This document shows positions 59,263 to 64,000 of a stretch of 64,000 nt of DNA, piece after piece. The translations under genes and the position numbers were made by a program. The DNA comes from Clostridiales bacterium (GTDB lineage Bacteria; Bacillota; Clostridia; Lachnospirales; WQUN01), in contig JAISVZ010000035.1 in assembly GCA_031271295.1 (NCBI GenBank), positions 42,491 to 106,490 on the forward strand, given 5' to 3'. Position 1 is the stretch's first letter, and the number at the start of each line of letters is the position of its first letter. Under the pieces are notes generated by a model, which saw only the letters and a list, made by a program, of their open reading frames with translations, did no database searches and had not been told where the DNA came from.

Positions 59263-61635
59263 TCAGTTTGCTGATTTAATATCCACATTAACAATCGGCA
59301 CAATTCTTATTCCTTCAAATGCTTCATCCCAATTTCCCGATATTTTTGAATAAAGCTCATAATTATACTTTCTTAGCGTTTCCAAAAACCCGTATGCATC
59401 CGTTTTGTATTCCTTTTGCAGAAGCCGGGCGGTTGCCTTTATTTCGTCTTCAATTTCGGTTTCAAATATTTCGGAAATTTCAGATAATTCGTAATGCGAT
59501 GCGTTATTAGCGTTTTCCGTCTGCCTCTCCACATTATTTAATGAAACGTAATCTAATAAATCCTCATATAATTGCCCGTTTGCATTAATTGAAATCTCCG
59601 CTATAATTTCGCCGCCAGTTTCGTATATTGAAATTATCCTCTTAATTTTGCCAAGCTTAACCGCTGCGGTTTTTCCGTTATATTTCGCGCTTAATTCTCT
59701 GCCGTCGAAATTCCCGCATACCCATATATAGCCGTTTAACGAATCGCCGCTAAGGTGCCCTGCCCAGCGGTAATCCTTTATTGCCGCGGCTTCGCCAAAT
59801 AGCGGCTTTTCGTTTTCCGCGCTTATAACCGGCAGCAGATTATCTCCCGAAGAACTGAATTTGCGAAGAAGCTCGCCAAGCGTGCATTCTATGCCATTAT
59901 TGCCGGTGTCCTTTTTATAAAAGCGGGCGGTAAAAATACCGATGTCCGGAACCTCGTTTATAATGCTTTCGGCGCTTCCTTCCGATGCAAGCACAATAAT
60001 TTTTTTACTGATATCATCGTTTTGCGAAAGTGCTCCGAGCGTTTGCGAAAACAGCGCCCTATCCTCCAAAACAGCACGCGAAACAATACATGCCTTTACG
60101 TGCCCGAAATAAGGGTTGTGGCTTGAACGTATTCCGCTTTGATAAAAGGCTTCGGTTAAAGACGGCGCGGTTATGATTTCGTACGCTTTATTGTTGCTGC
60201 TTGCATCATCCGTGTTGCCGAAAAACGCGTATTTAATCGTAACTTTAAATTTATCAATATCTTCGCCGCCTTTAAATACTTCATTGCTTTCTCCGCCGTC
60301 CGCTTTATCTATTCCTATTGCTGTTACAAACTTGCGCTTATCCGGCGCTTCGGCGTTTTCGCATGAAACAAGAAATGCGCTGACTGCGGTAGCTAAAATA
60401 AAAAATGTGAAAATTTTTAAAATGCGGTTTTTGTCTTTACAGTTTCCTTCTTTTCCGTTTTTAGCTTTTCCATTTTTAGCTTTGGCGTTTTTAGCTTTGG
60501 CGTTTTCGTATTTTCTGTTTTCTACTTTGCCGTTTTCCCCTTTGCCGCTTTTCCCCTTGCGCAGTTTTACGGCAATCAGTACAGTTAGCGGAAAAACAAG
60601 CATAAAAAATAATCCCGCTGTTAAATGCAGAATTTTACGAATTTCGTACACATGTTGTAAATCCCTTGGAATAAGCGAAACAAAAAACACAGCCGCCGAC
60701 GAAAAAAAAGTGTAAACGCCGCGTTTTCCCTTTTTTACAATTTCAAAAAGCAAATGCCTTGTATAAAAAATATACGCGCTTATAAACATGAAACCGGAAA
60801 CAATCCAAAACCCGGCGGAAATAGCGTCCTGCCTTTCAACAAAACTGCCGGGTAAGCTTACCGCGTTAAACATATCCGAAACCGCCCACATATTCCGCGC
60901 TGTTTGCGGATATCCGAACGCGCATATCGTTATAACCGTTACAAAACACATTAAAACTCCGGTTAAAATAACCGCTCCTATTGCGGATTTCCTGAGTTTT
61001 TCACGCTTTACGGCAAACATTTGGGATATAAGGCAAAGCTCCAACGCGGTAAACGCGGCAGAATTTATTAAACCGCCTTTAAGTAAATCTTTCGGTTCTG
61101 CTGTTAAAACTGGAAGAATGTTTGTATAATCGGTTTTTAAAGCTGTGTAGAGCAAAACCGCGCAAGTGGGCAGAAAAACCGCGAGAAATAAAAGTTCGGC
61201 AAGGCGGGCTCGTGTTTCTATGCCGAAAGACGCGGCATAGAACGATAACAAGATAAAAAGCATCGCGATAACATATAAAGGCGTGCGTGCAAGCAGCGTA
61301 TGCTTTATCATCTCACTGCTTATGCGAAGCTGTAGCGCGGCGGTTACAATAAGTTTGCCCGCAAACAGCGCACATATCAAATACGCCACAGGTTTTGAAA
61401 TAATACCGACAAGGCTTGCCGAAAAAGAATGCCCAATAATAACGCGCCCAAGCGAGGTTATAAGAAAAACCGAAAGCAGAGCAAATAATACGGATATTAG
61501 CGCGGCAATCCACGCGTCCTGCTTGGCAAATTGCGCCGCTTGTGCGGGAAGGGATAAAACGCCCGTACCAAATACATTCATAACAAACAAAATTTGAAAT
61601 TGCCTTGCGGAGATTTTTTCATTTGCAGCTTGCAT
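59263..61635 (-). CDS. GerB-GerC fused germinant receptor subunit
   Basis: A 790-residue protein that joins two normally separate receptor subunits. Residues 1-350 are a GerAB-type permease (SARQFQILFVMNVFGTGVLSL, ten helices). A Lys/Asn-rich linker with AKNGK-type repeats (about 355-400) follows. Then comes a hydrophobic helix with an internal lipobox, FLVSCENAE, with Cys at residue 425, and a GerAC-type domain to the end (FVTAIGIDKADGG, SGDSLNGYIWVCG, ISGNWDEAFEGIRIVPIVNVDIKS). In an ordinary GerC that Cys would be lipidated after signal cleavage. It lies downstream of gerA on the same strand. It senses germinants in the spore inner membrane. Confidence 0.9.
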   Translation of the reverse strand: MQAANEKISARQFQILFVMNVFGTGVLSLPAQAAQFAKQDAWIAALISVLFALLSVFLITSLGRVIIGHSFSASLVGIISKPVAYLICALFAGKLIVTAALQLRISSEMIKHTLLARTPLYVIAMLFILLSFYAASFGIETRARLAELLFLAVFLPTCAVLLYTALKTDYTNILPVLTAEPKDLLKGGLINSAAFTALELCLISQMFAVKREKLRKSAIGAVILTGVLMCFVTVITICAFGYPQTARNMWAVSDMFNAVSLPGSFVERQDAISAGFWIVSGFMFISAYIFYTRHLLFEIVKKGKRGVYTFFSSAAVFFVSLIPRDLQHVYEIRKILHLTAGLFFMLVFPLTVLIAVKLRKGKSGKGENGKVENRKYENAKAKNAKAKNGKAKNGKEGNCKDKNRILKIFTFFILATAVSAFLVSCENAEAPDKRKFVTAIGIDKADGGESNEVFKGGEDIDKFKVTIKYAFFGNTDDASSNNKAYEIITAPSLTEAFYQSGIRSSHNPYFGHVKACIVSRAVLEDRALFSQTLGALSQNDDISKKIIVLASEGSAESIINEVPDIGIFTARFYKKDTGNNGIECTLGELLRKFSSSGDNLLPVISAENEKPLFGEAAAIKDYRWAGHLSGDSLNGYIWVCGNFDGRELSAKYNGKTAAVKLGKIKRIISIYETGGEIIAEISINANGQLYEDLLDYVSLNNVERQTENANNASHYELSEISEIFETEIEDEIKATARLLQKEYKTDAYGFLETLRKYNYELYSKISGNWDEAFEGIRIVPIVNVDIKSAN

Positions 61636-61742
61636 TTATTAGCCTCTTTTGTTGTTTAATTTCCGGTAATATTTCATATTCAGCCTCAAATTCGTAATTC
61701 AATATACGCCTATCTTTCACATTCAGCCTCACACTCGACATT

Positions 61743-63245
61743 CTATTTCCGGCTATCCTTCATATTCATCCTCACGCTCTGCGCCTTATTAGCGAAAATC
61801 GGCCTTTTACGCATAAAAAACAGCGGTACGCGGAAAACGGAATCCTTTATATCCGTGTAACCGTTTAAATCCGGCGACGAAAACGGGAAGGTATACGGCA
61901 CGCCAAAGCTTTTTAAGCTTGCCAAATGCGCAAGCACCAAAATACAGGCTAACCAAAACCCAAACATACCGAGGAAACACGAAGCAATCAGAATAAAATA
62001 TTTGGTAAGGCGTATTCCGGAGGTAAAGGAACTTGTGGGCACGGTAAAGGCGGCTATACCGGTAAGCGCAACCACAATTACAACTATAGGGCTTACAAGC
62101 CCGGCTTCCACAGCAGCCTGCCCCAAAATTATACCTCCCACAATACCTATTGTGGAGCCTATCGCTCCCGGCAGACGGATTCCCGCCTCGCGGATAAGTT
62201 CGAACGCCAAATCCATAACCAATACTTCGAACGCGGCGGAAAGAGGTATGTTTTGGCGAGCCTCCGCCATTTTTAAAATAAGGGGAGTTGAAATCATAGA
62301 AGGGTGATAAACCGCCGCCGCAATGTACGCGCCCGGAAGCACACAGGAAATAACCGCCGCCGCAAGCCTGAGTAAACGCAAAAAACTCATGATATGCCAT
62401 CTTTCGTAATAATCCTCCGAGGATTGAAAAAAAACGCCGAGTGTGGCGGGAACTATCAAAACAAAAGGCGAATTATCCGTAACAATAACAATGCGCCCTT
62501 CTAAAACGGCGGAAGCCGCTTTATCCGGACGCTCAGTTACCTGAATTTGCGGGAAAGGCGAAAAGCGGCTGTCTTCAATAAGCTGGGCGATATATCCGCT
62601 GTCTTGCACCGCGTCAATATTTATTTTGCTAATCCTGCTTTTTACCTCGTTAAGAATTTGCGGCCTTACAACATCTTTTATATAAACAAGCGCCAAATCC
62701 GTTTGGCTGCGTTTGCCCACTTTAAGCTGGTTAATTTTAAGGTTTGCATCCCTTACCCGGCGGCGTATAAGCGCGGTATTAAACCGAAAAACCTCGCTGA
62801 ACGCCTCTTTGGAGCCGTAAACCACAACCTCTGTTTCGGCTGTTGTAACGCCCCGGTTTGGGTAGCCTTTGCTTGAAACAAGAACGGCCTTTGCGCTGCC
62901 GTCTATAAAAACAGCGGCGTCTCCCGACATAATTGCGGTAAAAATGGCGCCGAAATCGTCCGCTTCGCGTATATCCGCGCGTGTCATACCCTCGTTTTTC
63001 AGGTGTTCAAACACGCCGATGTCCCGGCTTTCAGGTTCGGAGCTTATATTCCAAGCACGCGCTATAAGCGGCATCATAATTGTGCGGTCTATTACATCGG
63101 CGTTTACGAGCATATCAATGTAAATTACAAAAATACCAATTTGCCCGTTTGCGACGGGAAACTTCCGGGAAACAATATCGCCGCAACCGCTGAAGGTTTC
63201 GTTTACATGCGCGATGTTCTGCGATAATGCAGAGAAAACTTTCAT
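61743..63245 (-). CDS. gerA: GerA-family spore germination receptor subunit A
   Basis: A 500-residue GerAA-type subunit. The N-terminal soluble domain includes GDAAVFIDGSAKAVLVSSKGYPNRG and ETEVVVYGSKEAFSE, then RIVIVTDNSPFVLIVPATLG and about five helices (AARQNIPLSAAFEVLVMDL, IVGGIILGQAAVEAGLVSP). The tail KSFGVPYTFPFSS and LFFMRKRP match the family end. It opens the operon with the GerB-GerC fusion 107 bp downstream, making a complete receptor from two genes. Expressed in the forespore in known systems. Confidence 0.95.
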   Translation of the reverse strand: MKVFSALSQNIAHVNETFSGCGDIVSRKFPVANGQIGIFVIYIDMLVNADVIDRTIMMPLIARAWNISSEPESRDIGVFEHLKNEGMTRADIREADDFGAIFTAIMSGDAAVFIDGSAKAVLVSSKGYPNRGVTTAETEVVVYGSKEAFSEVFRFNTALIRRRVRDANLKINQLKVGKRSQTDLALVYIKDVVRPQILNEVKSRISKINIDAVQDSGYIAQLIEDSRFSPFPQIQVTERPDKAASAVLEGRIVIVTDNSPFVLIVPATLGVFFQSSEDYYERWHIMSFLRLLRLAAAVISCVLPGAYIAAAVYHPSMISTPLILKMAEARQNIPLSAAFEVLVMDLAFELIREAGIRLPGAIGSTIGIVGGIILGQAAVEAGLVSPIVVIVVALTGIAAFTVPTSSFTSGIRLTKYFILIASCFLGMFGFWLACILVLAHLASLKSFGVPYTFPFSSPDLNGYTDIKDSVFRVPLFFMRKRPIFANKAQSVRMNMKDSRK

Positions 63246-63307
63246 ATTGCCGCCGCCTTTCGGAGCGTTTTATCCTTAGGATTCGCAATATATAAAAATT
63301 TATTCTT

Positions 63308-64000
63308 TTATTTCCTCCCGCCTGTTTTAAACTTTACCGCTCCAAGCAGTTTATTAAGCGCTTCGGACTGCGCGGCAAGTTCCCTTGAAGCGGCCGCGTT
63401 TTCGTCCGCCATAGAGGTGTTGTCTATTACGCCCGCGTTAAATTCGTTCATGCCTTGCGTAATTTCGTTAACGTCTTCTTTTTGCCTTATGGAAGCTTTA
63501 GATATAAGCGAAACAAGCTCGGAAACGGAATTTATGTTTTCAATTATCCTAAGCAGAGCATCGGAAGTTGATTTGGCTGTTTCGGCGCCTTCGTTTACGC
63601 ATTTTAAAGTTTCCTCTATAAGCTCCTGCGACTGGTGCGCCGCTTCCAAACTCCTAGAGGCAAGGCTTCGCACTTCTTCCGCAACAACGTTAAAACCTTT
63701 TCCGTGTTCGCCCGCTCTTGCGGCTTCAACGGCGGCGTTAAGCGCCAAAAGGTTTGTTTGGGAAGCAATACCGTCTATAATATTAATAATTTTGGCGATA
63801 TTGTTTGCCGCGTCCTTGATGGAATCCATACTTACAAGCATTTTATGCATTTGCTCACTGCCGTTTGCCGCGTTCTGCTTCGAAAGCGAAGAGATATTTT
63901 CCGCTTCGCCCGCGTTTTCCGCGTTTTCGCGCCCGTTGCGGTCTATTTCGGAAACGCTTGCGGATAATTGATGTATTGTTTCCTGCTGAACATTCGCGTT
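63308..64000 (-). CDS. Methyl-accepting chemotaxis protein, C-terminal part (runs off the window)
   Basis: The frame is open from the window edge to the stop at 63308, giving 230 residues. It contains the invariant hairpin tip [30 protein letters not shown] followed by [13 protein letters not shown], flanked by long coiled-coil heptads. The visible part is the signalling domain that docks CheW and CheA. The sensor and membrane segments are outside. An internal ATG at 63850 is not a start. Gap to gerA is 62 bp. Confidence 0.93.
   Translation of the reverse strand, partial: NANVQQETIHQLSASVSEIDRNGRENAENAGEAENISSLSKQNAANGSEQMHKMLVSMDSIKDAANNIAKIINIIDGIASQTNLLALNAAVEAARAGEHGKGFNVVAEEVRSLASRSLEAAHQSQELIEETLKCVNEGAETAKSTSDALLRIIENINSVSELVSLISKASIRQKEDVNEITQGMNEFNAGVIDNTSMADENAAASRELAAQSEALNKLLGAVKFKTGGRK

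Noticed and set aside
1..64000. Prophage or integrative element
   Set aside because: No integrase, capsid, relaxase or transposase gene with intact motifs was found; only the Rpn-type gene and the palindrome hint at mobility.

Overview
The window looks like a chromosomal segment of an endospore-forming Clostridia (Bacillota), probably close to Lachnospirales or a related gut lineage and possibly from a metagenome. The evidence is a GerA-type germinant receptor pair, ScpA/ScpB, a nusA-rnpM-rplGA-infB-rbfA-nrnA-truB-ribF operon in Firmicutes order, AddA in place of RecB, a CD3324-family protein, a DUF378 protein, pyruvate phosphate dikinase and strong AGGAGG-type ribosome binding sites. No rRNA, tRNA, CRISPR array, integrase or intact insertion sequence was seen.

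Layout. 1-7.8 kb: the first 30 codons of a methyltransferase, a PcrA/UvrD helicase, a probable type I toxin-antitoxin locus with convergent consensus promoters, two half-size TauE permeases, and a two-gene unit of a BrxD-like ATPase and an Lhr/BrxHI-like helicase. 7.8-24.6 kb: AddA, a 2207-residue SLH-anchored beta-helix surface protein, and a giant DUF4132 protein preceded by a small partner. 24.7-31.8 kb: an accessory and decaying zone with a DUF378 protein, a truncated toxin-like ORF, a 1.16-kb imperfect palindrome, a YoeB-type toxin-antitoxin pair, a DUF3990 cluster, an isochorismatase, gene remnants, an Rpn nuclease and a membrane protein. 31.9-47 kb, all on the minus strand: DeoR regulator, ppdK, xylB, a TagO/WecA-like transferase, a CapA-NagZ fusion, MurJ, ScpB, ScpA, Aat, and a PadR regulator with an FtsW-like protein. 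47.3-57.9 kb, plus strand: two hypothetical genes, then the rimP-to-ribF translation operon. 58-64 kb, minus strand: a HipA-like kinase, a GerB-GerC fusion, GerA and the C-terminal half of a chemotaxis receptor.

Three themes stand out. First, many promoters are readable (near-consensus -35/-10 with 17-bp spacing), which exposes regulatory architecture: PadR autoregulation, DeoR boxes flanking their own promoter, a terminator-like leader before aat, and a sense/antisense toxin locus. Second, housekeeping genes carry short in-frame tandem-repeat expansions (AddA, Aat, NusA, IF-2, RbfA, GerBC), fusions (CapA-NagZ, GerB-GerC, prefix-domain FtsW) or truncation (RimP without its C-terminal domain). 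Third, the most unusual DNA structure is the giant non-coding palindrome at 25.5-26.7 kb. It is centred on a perfect 36-bp palindrome whose core (TGACA-N6-TGTCA) recurs in two other intergenic hairpins. The best candidate for an under-described protein system is the BrxD-like plus BrxHI-like pair, which has no BREX core genes beside it. Protein family calls are made from motifs by eye; no database search was run.
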